Of a stretch of DNA of 64,000 bases, positions 1 through 8,542 are shown piece after piece (position 1 is the first letter of the stretch; each line of letters begins with the position of its first letter). The notes beneath the pieces are model-generated. The model was given only the letters and a program-made list of their open reading frames with translations, searched no databases and had not been told where the DNA came from. Position numbers and translations under genes: made by a program. This stretch comes from an uncultured Muribaculaceae bacterium (GTDB lineage: Bacteria > Bacteroidota > Bacteroidia > Bacteroidales > Muribaculaceae), in contig CAJULY010000004.1 in assembly GCA_910587185.1 (NCBI GenBank), forward strand, positions 62,001 to 126,000. The letters run 5' to 3'.

Positions 1-1022
1 AGGCTCTGCCCGGTGGCAAGCATGCCGGCGGTGCCGAACACGATCATTCCGACGATAACGACAGCCGACAGAATGAGGATCGGGCCGGTATATTGCACTA
101 TGACTTCCGGATTCACCATCATGCCTACGGAGATGAAGAAGATGGCTCCGAAAAGATCCTTGACAGGAGCGGTTACATGCTCTATGCGTTCGGCAAAGCT
201 CGTGCCAGCGAGAATGGAACCCATCACGAACGCGCCGAGCGCCAGCGAAAACCCGCAATAGACGGAAAACACTGCCATGCCGAGACAGAGTCCCATCGAG
301 AGGATGAGCAGGGTCTCGGAGTTGAGGAACCGACGGGTGCGGTTAAGGAACGACGGAAGAATGAAGACTCCGACCGCGAACCATATTATCAGGAAGAACA
401 CGAGCTTGCTGACGTTCAGGAGCATCTCTCCGCCGGCCACGCTGTTGTTGACGGCTATCGACGAAAGAATAACCATCATGACCACTGCGAAAAGGTCTTC
501 GACGATAAGCACCGCGAAGACAAGCGAGGCGAATTTCTTGTGGGTCAGATGAAGGTCATTGAAGGCCTTGATGATTATTGTGGTGGAGGACATCGAGAGC
601 ATTCCTCCGAGAAAAAGACTGTTTATGTTGGTGAACCCGAGGAAACGTCCGATGGCGAATCCGCAGCACATCATGCCGATAACAATGATGAGCGCCGTGA
701 CTACAGCCGATCCGCCGGCGTTGAGAAGTTTCTTGAAACTGAATTCCAATCCCAGCGAGAAGAGAAGCACGACAATTCCCATCTGTGCCCAGAACTCGAT
801 GTTTTCCTCCGTCGTGATCGACGGCAGATAAGTGAAATTAGGGCTGGCGAGAAAGCCGGCCACAATGTAGCCGAGGACCACCGGCTGTTTTATCCACTTG
901 AAAAAAATCGTGGTGACAGCGGCGAGGATAAGCAGGAAAGCCAGGTCGGATATGAGGCTTTCAATCTGAAGTTCGGGGCCGGAAGCGGCGGTGGCTGTCA
1001 GCAGGATGGTGGATAATGTCAT
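1..1022 (-). CDS. Cation/proton antiporter, CPA2/Kef type (3' end outside window)
   Basis: The minus strand is open from an ATG at 1022 to the window edge, giving about 340 residues with no stop. The protein is very hydrophobic, with runs such as LAFLLILAAVTTIFF and MGIVVLLFSLGLEFSFKKLL, and has the Gly/Ser-rich helix breaks of CPA2 exchangers (GYIVAGFLASP near residue 50; GGMLSMSSTTIIIKAF near 125). The family swaps K+ or Na+ for H+ across the inner membrane. Any C-terminal RCK/TrkA nucleotide-binding domain would lie beyond the edge, so KefB/C-like and NapA-like types cannot be separated. It follows the MgtC-like gene by 35 nt on the same strand, so ion homeostasis may link the two. Long plus-strand open frames across it are shadows. 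Confidence 0.88.
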   Translation of the reverse strand, partial: MTLSTILLTATAASGPELQIESLISDLAFLLILAAVTTIFFKWIKQPVVLGYIVAGFLASPNFTYLPSITTEENIEFWAQMGIVVLLFSLGLEFSFKKLLNAGGSAVVTALIIVIGMMCCGFAIGRFLGFTNINSLFLGGMLSMSSTTIIIKAFNDLHLTHKKFASLVFAVLIVEDLFAVVMMVILSSIAVNNSVAGGEMLLNVSKLVFFLIIWFAVGVFILPSFLNRTRRFLNSETLLILSMGLCLGMAVFSVYCGFSLALGAFVMGSILAGTSFAERIEHVTAPVKDLFGAIFFISVGMMVNPEVIVQYTGPILILSAVVIVGMIVFGTAGMLATGQS

Positions 1023-1057
1023 CAGATCGCAGTCAGGTTGGTTGCGGGGTTAAGTGG

Positions 1058-1774
1058 TTATATGGTGAGTTCTTTCGCTATGGAAATGGATGTTGTCGGG
1101 TGGATTTTGCGCAGATCGGCGAAAAGTGATATGAAATCCACCGTCTCCCGGGCCAAAACCACGAAGTTCATGCTCGTGGTCTTCTGCCCGAAGTTGTAAT
1201 CGACGAAAACATTGACGAGATTTACGTTGTGGTCGGCGAGGGTAACGCGGTAGGGGGTAATGTCCGTGACGATCGCATCAACACGTATGCGGATTATTCG
1301 GGATTCGCCTCCGAACTTTATGCGATGCTCGAGCCCTTCGAGGCCGGTCAGGATGATGATTATGAAAATCGTGGCTATACACGAGAGCATATACATCCCG
1401 ACTCCCACGGTCATACCTATCGTCGCCACAATCCAGATTCCGGCGGCGGTGGTCAGACCGCGAACCGATCCTTTGCTCTGGATTATCGCGCCGGCGCCGA
1501 GAAAACCGATGCCGGTTATGACCTGGGCGGCTATACGGCCGGGGTCGCCGTTCTTCAGTCCGAGATAAACCTGCGGCACATATATCGACAGAATCATGGC
1601 GAGGGTCGCACCCATGGATATGAGAGCGAAAGTGCGGATTCCCGCTATCTGGCCCTTGCGTTTGCGCTCAAGCCCGACGCAGCATCCGAGCAGCATGCTC
1701 AGAAGCAGCTTGAAGACGGAATTGACCGCATTGACCTCTACGGAATTGATACTGTCGAATATGTAGTCTGTCAT
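1058..1774 (-). CDS. MgtC/SapB family inner-membrane protein
   Basis: 238 residues. The N-terminal 150 residues hold about five membrane helices with the family's hallmark stretches: LLLSMLLGCCVGLERKRKGQ near residue 25, AQVITGIGFLGAGAII near 95 and VRGLTTAAGIWIVATIGM near 112. The last 80 residues look like a small soluble alpha/beta (ACT-like) domain. MgtC proteins are tied to growth at low Mg2+ and to inhibition of the F-type ATPase in pathogens; many commensal members have no proven role. It starts 3 nt after the coiled-coil gene stops, so the two are almost certainly cotranscribed. Confidence 0.9.
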   Translation of the reverse strand: MTDYIFDSINSVEVNAVNSVFKLLLSMLLGCCVGLERKRKGQIAGIRTFALISMGATLAMILSIYVPQVYLGLKNGDPGRIAAQVITGIGFLGAGAIIQSKGSVRGLTTAAGIWIVATIGMTVGVGMYMLSCIATIFIIIILTGLEGLEHRIKFGGESRIIRIRVDAIVTDITPYRVTLADHNVNLVNVFVDYNFGQKTTSMNFVVLARETVDFISLFADLRKIHPTTSISIAKELTI

Positions 1775-1777
1775 TCT

Positions 1778-2704
1778 TTATTTCTTGAGTGTGAAACGGC
1801 GCGAGGTCAGCCGGTAGTTGTCGGCGAAAAGTTCCACGGTGTAGTCACCCGGAGTAAGGGTGGTGTTGACGTCCCAGTACATGGTTATGCCCGGAATCTC
1901 ATCACCGCCGTATTCAACTGTCTTCTTGGCCGTGCATGCGACAGAGGAGCCTTCGAACGAGAACGATCCCGCATTCCCGAGAAGAGTGCCTTCGGGACCT
2001 GTCAGACGCAGATAGATTGTCTTGGGACCGACGGGAGTGGAATTGTTCTGCGGAATGGTGAAGGTCACTTTCAGCTGCTTAGCCTTTGTGACATTCTTTT
2101 CGTTCTTCCCTTTCTTGTTGAGGGCCATGAGCGATACGCCTGTCACGTTCAGTTTCTCGGCAAGGGTCATTTTCTGGTTGAGAACCTCGTTTTTCTGCGA
2201 GACGGCCTGCACCTGCGACGAGAGCGATTCGTTGACATTCCTGATCTCGGAGTTTTCAGCCTTTAGGCCGGCGTTCTCTTTGCTCAGAGAGTCAACCTGA
2301 GCGATATAGTGGCGCAAAAGACCTCTCAGGGTTGAAATTTCGCCCTGCAGTTCTTTTATTTTCGCAGATTTGGCTTCCAGCTCGGCGCGCGACTGCGACT
2401 TCTGCTGGGCGAGTTCGCTCATGAGCTGCTCGACTTTCGCTTTTGCCGCGGTATATTTCGCGAGAATAGTGTCGTTGGTGATTTCGACCGACTGGTTTTC
2501 ATATTGCGCGAATTCCGAGTTTATCGCGTCGAATTCGTTTGACAGCTGCAGCTGCTCGTTGGTGAGCTGTAGCTGCTCGTTTTTGGCTTGGGCTTCGTTC
2601 ACCTCCTGACGGAGGGAAGAGACCTGGCTGACACTGAACACGATTGCGCCGACAAGGAGAACAAGAAGCACGATGCCGACAGAGATTATAACTTTTCGAT
2701 TCAT
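1778..2704 (-). CDS. Membrane-anchored coiled-coil protein of unknown function
   Basis: 308 residues. Residues 5-27 are one hydrophobic helix after a short Lys/Arg-containing start (signal anchor). A Gln/Glu/Lys/Leu-rich coiled coil runs from about 28 to 185 (repeated EQLQL; QAVSQKNEVLNQKM). A compact beta-rich C-terminal domain of about 110 residues follows (KVTFTIPQNNSTPVGPKTIY through DYTVELFADNYRLTSRRF), resembling small immunoglobulin-like or cell-surface beta-sandwich domains. The likely topology is a helix in the inner membrane with the rod and beta domain in the periplasm. I do not recognise a named family. It lies between secA (62 nt upstream) and the MgtC-like gene. Confidence 0.8.
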   Translation of the reverse strand: MNRKVIISVGIVLLVLLVGAIVFSVSQVSSLRQEVNEAQAKNEQLQLTNEQLQLSNEFDAINSEFAQYENQSVEITNDTILAKYTAAKAKVEQLMSELAQQKSQSRAELEAKSAKIKELQGEISTLRGLLRHYIAQVDSLSKENAGLKAENSEIRNVNESLSSQVQAVSQKNEVLNQKMTLAEKLNVTGVSLMALNKKGKNEKNVTKAKQLKVTFTIPQNNSTPVGPKTIYLRLTGPEGTLLGNAGSFSFEGSSVACTAKKTVEYGGDEIPGITMYWDVNTTLTPGDYTVELFADNYRLTSRRFTLKK

Positions 2705-2765
2705 TATTTCAATTAGTTGGGATCTATTGATTGATTATGAATGGATAGTCGCGGCTTACGGCATG

Positions 2766-5700
2766 TCAGAGTCCGCGTCCGTGGCAATTCTTGAATTTCT
2801 TTCCGCTTCCGCAGGGACAGGGATCGTTACGCCCTACTTTCGGACCGACCTTTACCGGCTGGGGACGCTGCTGCTCGCCCTGGGGGGCGGAAGCTGCCGC
2901 GCGCTGCTCTTTTTCGCCGGGAAGGGCTTCTTTCGAGGCGCGGTACTGGGAGTAATCGTTCTTGCGCTCGGGCATTGCGCGCTGCACCTGGGGCTGACGT
3001 GGAGCCTGGGGCTCGTCCGGGGTCTGCCGTTCCTCGGGGCGCGGCTGCGGCATGTAGATCTGTCCGCGGGTCAGCGCCGAGGCGACTTTCACGTTCAGAT
3101 TGTTGAGCATGCTCTCGAAGAGGTGGAACGATTCCATCTTGTAGATTACCAGAGGATCCTTCTGCTCGTAGGAGGCGTTCTGTACCGACTGACGCAGCTG
3201 GTCGAGCTCACGAAGGTGTTCTTTCCAGAGTTCGTCGATGGAGACGAGCAGAATGGCTTTGTGCCATTCCTTGACGATCGAACGGCACTCCGTGTCGTAG
3301 GCTTCTTTCAGATCGGCGCGCAGATGGAAGATGCGTTTTCCGTCTGTCAGCGGAACAATGATCTTTCCGGTCATCTGCTGCACTTCGACGCAATTCTTTA
3401 TGACGGGCATGGCCACGTTGCGTATCGCGTCGCTCTTGCGGTCGAAAGCTGCAATGGCGGCTTCGTTGATGCGGTCTATGATCTCCTCTTTGGAAAGGCT
3501 TGCAAATTCTTTTTCGGTGAATGGCGCTTCGATTGTCAGGATTTTCATCAGTTCGAGGTTGAGGTCCTGATAGTCGGTAGCGGCGGAATAGTTGTTGACG
3601 AGATTCTCGATGACGTCGAAGAACATGTTGGCGATGTCGATGCCTATGCGTTCGCCGAGCAGGGCGTGGTGGCGGCGCGAATAAATGTATGTACGCTGCT
3701 TGTTCATCACGTCGTCATATTCGAGAAGGCGTTTGCGGATGCCGAAGTTGTTTTCCTCAACTCGCTTCTGGGCGTTCTCGATGGCGCGGTCGATCATCTT
3801 CGACTCGATCATCTCGCCTTCCTCAATTCCGAATTTGTCGAGCATCTTCATGACCTTGTCGGTAACGAAGAGACGCATCAGCTGATCTTCGAACGAGAGA
3901 TAGAACACGGATGAACCCGGATCGCCCTGACGGCCCGAACGACCTCGGAGCTGGCGGTCAACGCGTCGGCTTTCATGGCGCTCGGTGCCAATGATGGCCA
4001 GACCTCCGGCTTCTTTCACTTCGGCCGGAAGCTTGATGTCGGTTCCTCGGCCGGCCATGTTGGTGGCGATGGTCACGGTTCCGGCGCGGCCTGCCTGGGC
4101 CACGATGTCGGCTTCTTTCTGGTGGAGCTTGGCGTTGAGGACATTGTGGGGAATATGGCGCATGGTCAGCATTCGGCTGAGAAGCTCGGAGATTTCGACA
4201 GATGTGGTGCCGACGAGTACGGGGCGCCCTTCACCAACCAGACGCTGGATCTCGTCGATGACGGCGGCGTATTTCTCCTTCTTGGTCTTGAACACGCGGT
4301 CCTTCATGTCGTGGCGCGCAACGGGGCGGTTGGTAGGGATCGTGACCACGTCGAGCTTGTAGATGTCCCAGAATTCTCCCGCTTCGGTTTCGGCCGTACC
4401 GGTCATACCCGCAAGCTTGTGATACATTCGGAAGTAGTTCTGAAGGGTGATGGTGGCGAAAGTCTGTGTGGCAGCTTCGACCTTGACGCCTTCCTTGGCT
4501 TCGATTGCCTGATGGAGGCCGTCGGAATAGCGGCGTCCCTCCATGATACGTCCGGTCTGCTCATCGACGATCTTGATCTTGTTGTCGTCGATCACGTATT
4601 CCACATCCTTTTCGAAAAGTGTGTAGGCTTTCAGAAGCTGAGTGACGGTGTGGACGCGTTCGGCCTTGACGGCATAGTTCTGCATGAGAGCGTCTTTTTT
4701 GGCAGCGCGTTCGGCCGGATCGGCGATTGTCTCAGCCTCGGAGAGTTCGGCTGCTATGTCGGGGAGCACGAAGAAAGTGGGGTCGGCCTGAGTGCCGGTC
4801 AGGGCGTCGATACCTTTGTCGGTCAGTTCGACGCTGCGGTTCTTCTCGTCGATGACGAAGTAGAGAGGCTCCGTGGCCTTCGGCATCTCGCGGGAGTTAT
4901 CCTGCAGATAATATGCTTCGGTCTCGAGGAGGATGTTTTTCATACCTTCCTGGCTGAGGAAGCGGATGAGGGGGGTGTTCTTGGGGAGACCCTTGAAAGC
5001 GCGGAAAAGCAGCAGGGCACCTTCCTTGCGGGTGTCCTTGTCTTCGCTCGCGAGTTTGGTCTTGGCGTCGGCGAGAATCTGGTTCACGAGCTTGCGCTGT
5101 GCCTGAACCACTTTTTCAACATTCGGTTTGTATTCGTTGAAGAGCTGGTCGTCGCCTTTGGGAACAGGACCGGATATAATAAGAGGTGTACGGGCGTCGT
5201 CGATAAGCACTGAATCGACCTCATCGACGATTGCGTAGTAATGTTTACGCTGCACCATGTCATCGGGGGCCATGGCCATGTTGTCGCGCAGATAGTCGAA
5301 GCCGAATTCGTTGTTCGTTCCGAAGGTTATGTCGCAGTTGTAGGCCGCGCGGCGCTGGGGAGTGTTGGGCTGATGCTTGTCTATGCAGTCAACTGTGGAG
5401 CCGTGGAACATATAGAGCGGTCCCATCCATTCGGAGTCACGCTTGGAGAGGTAGTCGTTGACGGTCACCACGTGTACGCCCTTGCCTGAGAGCGAACGGA
5501 GGAATACCGGAAGCGTGGCGACGAGAGTCTTACCCTCGCCGGTAGCCATTTCGGCTATCTTGCCCTGATGCAGCACGACGCCGCCTATGAGCTGGACATG
5601 ATAGTGGACCATGTCCCATGTGATCATGTTGCCGCCGGCCATCCACTGGTTTTTGTAGATCGCTTTGTCGCCTTCGATTGTCAGGAAGTCTTTTCCCTGA

Positions 5701-6119
5701 GCGGCGAGTTCGCGGTCAAGGTCGGTTGCGGTGACTTCGATGGTCGGGTTGGCGGCGAAGCGGGCTGCGGTCTCGCGCATTGTGGCGAAGACGACGGGGA
5801 GATGTTCGTCAAGCTTGTGCTCTATGATGTCGAGCACGTTCTTTTCATGACGGTCAATCTCGTCCCAGAGAGGCTGGCGCTTGTCGATTGGAAGAGTCTC
5901 GATTTCGAGACGTTTACGGTCGGCGGCTTCCTCGTCGGCGGCCACGGCCTGACGGATGTCGGCGCGCACCTCGGCTATTTTCTGACGGAGTTGGTCGGGG
6001 GTAAGGGATTTGAGCTCTTCGCTGAGAGCTTCTATTTTATCTACTATCGGCTTGATTTCACGCAAGTCACGGTCTGACTTGTTGCCGAACAATTTACTTA
6101 AAATTGATGTGACTGACAT
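2766..6119 (-). CDS. secA: SecA preprotein translocase ATPase
   Basis: 1117 residues. SecA drives proteins through SecYEG using ATP. Walker A (MATGEGKT) is at residues 191-198 and the DEAD-like box (VDEVDSVLIDDARTP) near 300. Helicase motifs include GMTGTAETEAGEFWDIYKL, TNMAGRGTDIKL and QLRGRSGRQGDPG. The C-terminus carries a Pro/Gln-rich linker and the zinc-binding SEC-C tail (CPCGSGKKFKNCHG). It is about 200 residues longer than E. coli SecA, with extra sequence between the DEAD box and motif III; long SecA proteins are usual in Bacteroidota. The start codon opens MSVTSILSKLFGNK. A TATCTTTG box lies upstream at 6196-6203. Confidence 0.98.
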   Translation of the reverse strand: MSVTSILSKLFGNKSDRDLREIKPIVDKIEALSEELKSLTPDQLRQKIAEVRADIRQAVAADEEAADRKRLEIETLPIDKRQPLWDEIDRHEKNVLDIIEHKLDEHLPVVFATMRETAARFAANPTIEVTATDLDRELAAQGKDFLTIEGDKAIYKNQWMAGGNMITWDMVHYHVQLIGGVVLHQGKIAEMATGEGKTLVATLPVFLRSLSGKGVHVVTVNDYLSKRDSEWMGPLYMFHGSTVDCIDKHQPNTPQRRAAYNCDITFGTNNEFGFDYLRDNMAMAPDDMVQRKHYYAIVDEVDSVLIDDARTPLIISGPVPKGDDQLFNEYKPNVEKVVQAQRKLVNQILADAKTKLASEDKDTRKEGALLLFRAFKGLPKNTPLIRFLSQEGMKNILLETEAYYLQDNSREMPKATEPLYFVIDEKNRSVELTDKGIDALTGTQADPTFFVLPDIAAELSEAETIADPAERAAKKDALMQNYAVKAERVHTVTQLLKAYTLFEKDVEYVIDDNKIKIVDEQTGRIMEGRRYSDGLHQAIEAKEGVKVEAATQTFATITLQNYFRMYHKLAGMTGTAETEAGEFWDIYKLDVVTIPTNRPVARHDMKDRVFKTKKEKYAAVIDEIQRLVGEGRPVLVGTTSVEISELLSRMLTMRHIPHNVLNAKLHQKEADIVAQAGRAGTVTIATNMAGRGTDIKLPAEVKEAGGLAIIGTERHESRRVDRQLRGRSGRQGDPGSSVFYLSFEDQLMRLFVTDKVMKMLDKFGIEEGEMIESKMIDRAIENAQKRVEENNFGIRKRLLEYDDVMNKQRTYIYSRRHHALLGERIGIDIANMFFDVIENLVNNYSAATDYQDLNLELMKILTIEAPFTEKEFASLSKEEIIDRINEAAIAAFDRKSDAIRNVAMPVIKNCVEVQQMTGKIIVPLTDGKRIFHLRADLKEAYDTECRSIVKEWHKAILLVSIDELWKEHLRELDQLRQSVQNASYEQKDPLVIYKMESFHLFESMLNNLNVKVASALTRGQIYMPQPRPEERQTPDEPQAPRQPQVQRAMPERKNDYSQYRASKEALPGEKEQRAAASAPQGEQQRPQPVKVGPKVGRNDPCPCGSGKKFKNCHGRGL

Positions 6120-6195
6120 TTATGTTTTGTTGTTATCTTTTTAATAATTAAAAGGTTAGTGGTATCGGACTGAACATTCGACACCAAAATTAGTG

Positions 6196-6226
6196 CAAAG
6201 ATAGCGATTATGCGCGAAATAACCCT
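6196..6226 (-). promoter_or_regulatory. Candidate secA promoter
   Basis: On the minus strand TATCTTTG (complement of 6196-6203) matches the Bacteroidota -7 box and is followed by GCAC. The -33 region about 20 nt upstream is weak (TTAG rather than TTTG). It leaves a leader of about 75 nt before the secA ATG. Confidence 0.6.
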
Positions 6227-6255
6227 AATTAACAGAGGATTATTTTCGCGCATAA
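6208..6255 (-). terminator. 15-bp inverted repeat between GH89 gene and secA
   Basis: Arms at 6208-6222 and 6240-6255 pair as TTATGCGCGAAA plus TAA, with one bulged T and a 17-nt loop. No T tract follows on the minus strand, so it may be a terminator for the GH89 gene ending at 6289. It also overlaps the -33/-7 spacer of the secA promoter, so it could equally be an operator. Confidence 0.45.
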
Positions 6256-6288
6256 CAGAATGGCGGAGAGAAGGGGAGTTGTCAGGGA

Positions 6289-8460
6289 TCAGGGGCGGAT
6301 GAATGCCGTGTAATCGATCAGCGAGCGGGCTGTGTTGAAGAGATCGTCTGTTTTTGAGGGAGCGGAGAGGCCGGGAGCGGTTACCCATTTCTCTTCCCAC
6401 GCCGCGAAATCGAACGGCTCCCCGCTTTTGCGGGAGGCGAAATAGTGTTCCCAGCGGGGCAGATAGTAGTCGCGGATTAGTCCGGACCAGATGCGGGCCG
6501 AATAGTCATCGACGGGCGGTCCCCACACTGTCACTATGCGCTTGGCGTTGCTTTCGTAGCGGTCGCGGACAGCGTCGTCCGAACCATGGGCGCGGGCGAA
6601 ATCGGTCCACCGTTCGAGCCGGAGGTTGGGGTGTGATTCGAGCAGGCAGTCCATTCCGAGCATTACGTGGCGGAAGTCAGCTTCCAGTTTCGCGGCACGG
6701 ACAGTGTCGCCTTTTTCATACTGACGGTCGATTTCGCGGAGAAGAAGCTCGGCTTTCGCTCCGAGATAGAGGGCTGTGAGCTCGGCGGCGTCGTTGAGGT
6801 AGAGCTGATTGGTTTTCAGGCTATCGCCGGCGGAGATGAATGACTCGACGGCGCGGAAGAAGCGTTCGTTTGCGTTGACGGAGCCTCGTTTCACCGTGCC
6901 GGGGCGGAATTGCCAGCTGTAGCGCGGATGATCGGTGAAAGAGCCATAGACAGAGGCGAGCATGTCGTCCCAGTAGGCCTTTATCTCGTCGGGGCATGAA
7001 CCGTAGCGCCTTACGGAGTAATCCTCGAGCCATTTGCGGAGGTCGATGGAGTTGGCTGACCATCCGGCTTCGGAGAGAAGTTCATAGATTACCTCATTGT
7101 TCTCGATTCCTTCCGGCGCCATTCCGTGGGCTATGAGTTTCCCTTTGTCGGGCGAGGAAAGCGCGTCGAGATGGCCGTTGGCATAGAATTCGAGGATGCC
7201 CGTGGGGGCCGTCTTGCCTCCCATGCTCGGGATGACGCTATAGACCCAGGGTTTGCCGCAGAAACCTTTGTAAAAATCCCAGTTGACATCAGTGTGCCAG
7301 AAATGGCGGTTGTAATCGACCGCGAGGTCGAGAAGCAGCATTTTGTCATCGGGGACAGCCGAGAGCAGGGCTTTCAATGTCTCGTAGTCCCAGATGTGGC
7401 GCTGATAGCCGAACATCCATCCCTGCATGACCCAGACGGCGCGTGGATTGGCCCGGCGTATCGACTGATAGACCTTGTCGCCGTAGGAAGCGAGAAGCTC
7501 ATAACGCTCTTTGGTCCCTTTGGGCGGGAAAGGGATCTCCATTTCGTTGAAGCTATCGACCAGATACATGTCGCAGCGGTCGAATTCTTTCTCCCACTCG
7601 CGGATGAAGGCGGTGCCTATCTCGGTGAAGAGCGGTTCCTGCGGGGAGATCATCCAGTTGTTGAACGCTCCGCCGCTCCATTTCGATTCTATCAGTTCAA
7701 CTTCAGGATGCACTCTCTTCATCGCTTTCGGGACAAATCCGGCGAATCCGGGACAGATCGGTTTCATGCCGAGGGCGCGCATGCGGTCGAGAATCTTATG
7801 CTGAAGCTCGATCTGGTTCTTGTGCCAGTCGGCATCAAGGCCGCCGTCATGTCCGTGGATGTTTCCCATGCGGTTCCAAGGCAGATGTGCCGGAGCGGAG
7901 AAATAGCCGTTAATCTCCTCATCGGTCAGCCCCATCTTCTTCCAAACGCGGGCAATGATGGCTTCGTAAGCGTTCTGTGCAAGCGGCATGTTGAAGCCGT
8001 GGAGCGCCATCCAGTCTATCTCTTTTTCCCACCGCGCCCAATCCCAGTAGGGCATGGAGTAGCCGAAGGTGCAGACGTTGAAATAATAATGGTTGGTAAA
8101 GGGTGAGACGACCGTCTTTTCCCCGTCGGCCTTTGCCGGTGAGGGCATTGTCAGATTCGAGCCGGACCAGCTGTAGATGCCGCCGCCGTTTGAGCCGGCG
8201 AAGTCGTAGAATCCGCGGCAGAGTGCCACAGGGTCGCTTGCGGTGATCTCCAGCCGGCCGTCGGCTCCTACGCGGTAGCTGAAATAGGTCTTAGTCCCGT
8301 CCGAACTCTTTTTCGGACTTATTTTCAGCTTGACAGGCAATTCGGTGCAGCCTGTGGTGCGCTGCATGAGTTCGAGGGCGGCTTTCGTGTCGGTTTTCGA
8401 AGACGCCATAAGCGCTGACCCTGCAAGCAGCAGGACTGATAACAAAACTGTCTTTTTCAT
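6289..8460 (-). CDS. Alpha-N-acetylglucosaminidase, glycoside hydrolase family 89
   Basis: 723 residues from the ATG at 8460; a TTG seven codons upstream is a poorer start. A signal peptide (KKTVLLSVLLLAGSALMAS) directs export. The layout follows NAGLU/GH89: a small N-terminal alpha/beta domain, then a TIM barrel (SMPYWDWARWEKEIDWMALHG, NMPLAQNAYE, HLPWNRMGNIHGHDGG), then a helical C-terminal domain. The Glu in DSFNEMEIPF fits the catalytic acid/base. GH89 enzymes release terminal alpha-1,4-GlcNAc, as in heparan sulfate fragments or gastric mucin caps. The gene follows the MscS gene by 82 nt and lies far from the SusCD pair, so it may act alone on host glycans. Confidence 0.95.
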   Translation of the reverse strand: MKKTVLLSVLLLAGSALMASSKTDTKAALELMQRTTGCTELPVKLKISPKKSSDGTKTYFSYRVGADGRLEITASDPVALCRGFYDFAGSNGGGIYSWSGSNLTMPSPAKADGEKTVVSPFTNHYYFNVCTFGYSMPYWDWARWEKEIDWMALHGFNMPLAQNAYEAIIARVWKKMGLTDEEINGYFSAPAHLPWNRMGNIHGHDGGLDADWHKNQIELQHKILDRMRALGMKPICPGFAGFVPKAMKRVHPEVELIESKWSGGAFNNWMISPQEPLFTEIGTAFIREWEKEFDRCDMYLVDSFNEMEIPFPPKGTKERYELLASYGDKVYQSIRRANPRAVWVMQGWMFGYQRHIWDYETLKALLSAVPDDKMLLLDLAVDYNRHFWHTDVNWDFYKGFCGKPWVYSVIPSMGGKTAPTGILEFYANGHLDALSSPDKGKLIAHGMAPEGIENNEVIYELLSEAGWSANSIDLRKWLEDYSVRRYGSCPDEIKAYWDDMLASVYGSFTDHPRYSWQFRPGTVKRGSVNANERFFRAVESFISAGDSLKTNQLYLNDAAELTALYLGAKAELLLREIDRQYEKGDTVRAAKLEADFRHVMLGMDCLLESHPNLRLERWTDFARAHGSDDAVRDRYESNAKRIVTVWGPPVDDYSARIWSGLIRDYYLPRWEHYFASRKSGEPFDFAAWEEKWVTAPGLSAPSKTDDLFNTARSLIDYTAFIRP

Positions 8461-8542
8461 GATCGATCTATTTGATGACAATAATTAAACAAAGCTTTTT
8501 CTCAAGAACGGCCATGAGTCAGGCGCGAATCCTGAAGCCATG

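Noticed and set aside
93..1016. A 307-codon plus-strand open frame at the window start
   Set aside because: It is rich in His, Asp and Glu without any fold pattern, and the minus strand across it reads as a clean CPA2 antiporter.
2673..5213. Long plus-strand open frames across secA
   Set aside because: They are antisense shadows; the minus strand encodes every SecA motif without a break.
6098..6400. A 100-codon minus-strand open frame between the GH89 gene and secA
   Set aside because: It overlaps the end of the GH89 gene, the inverted repeat and the secA promoter, and its translation resembles no protein.
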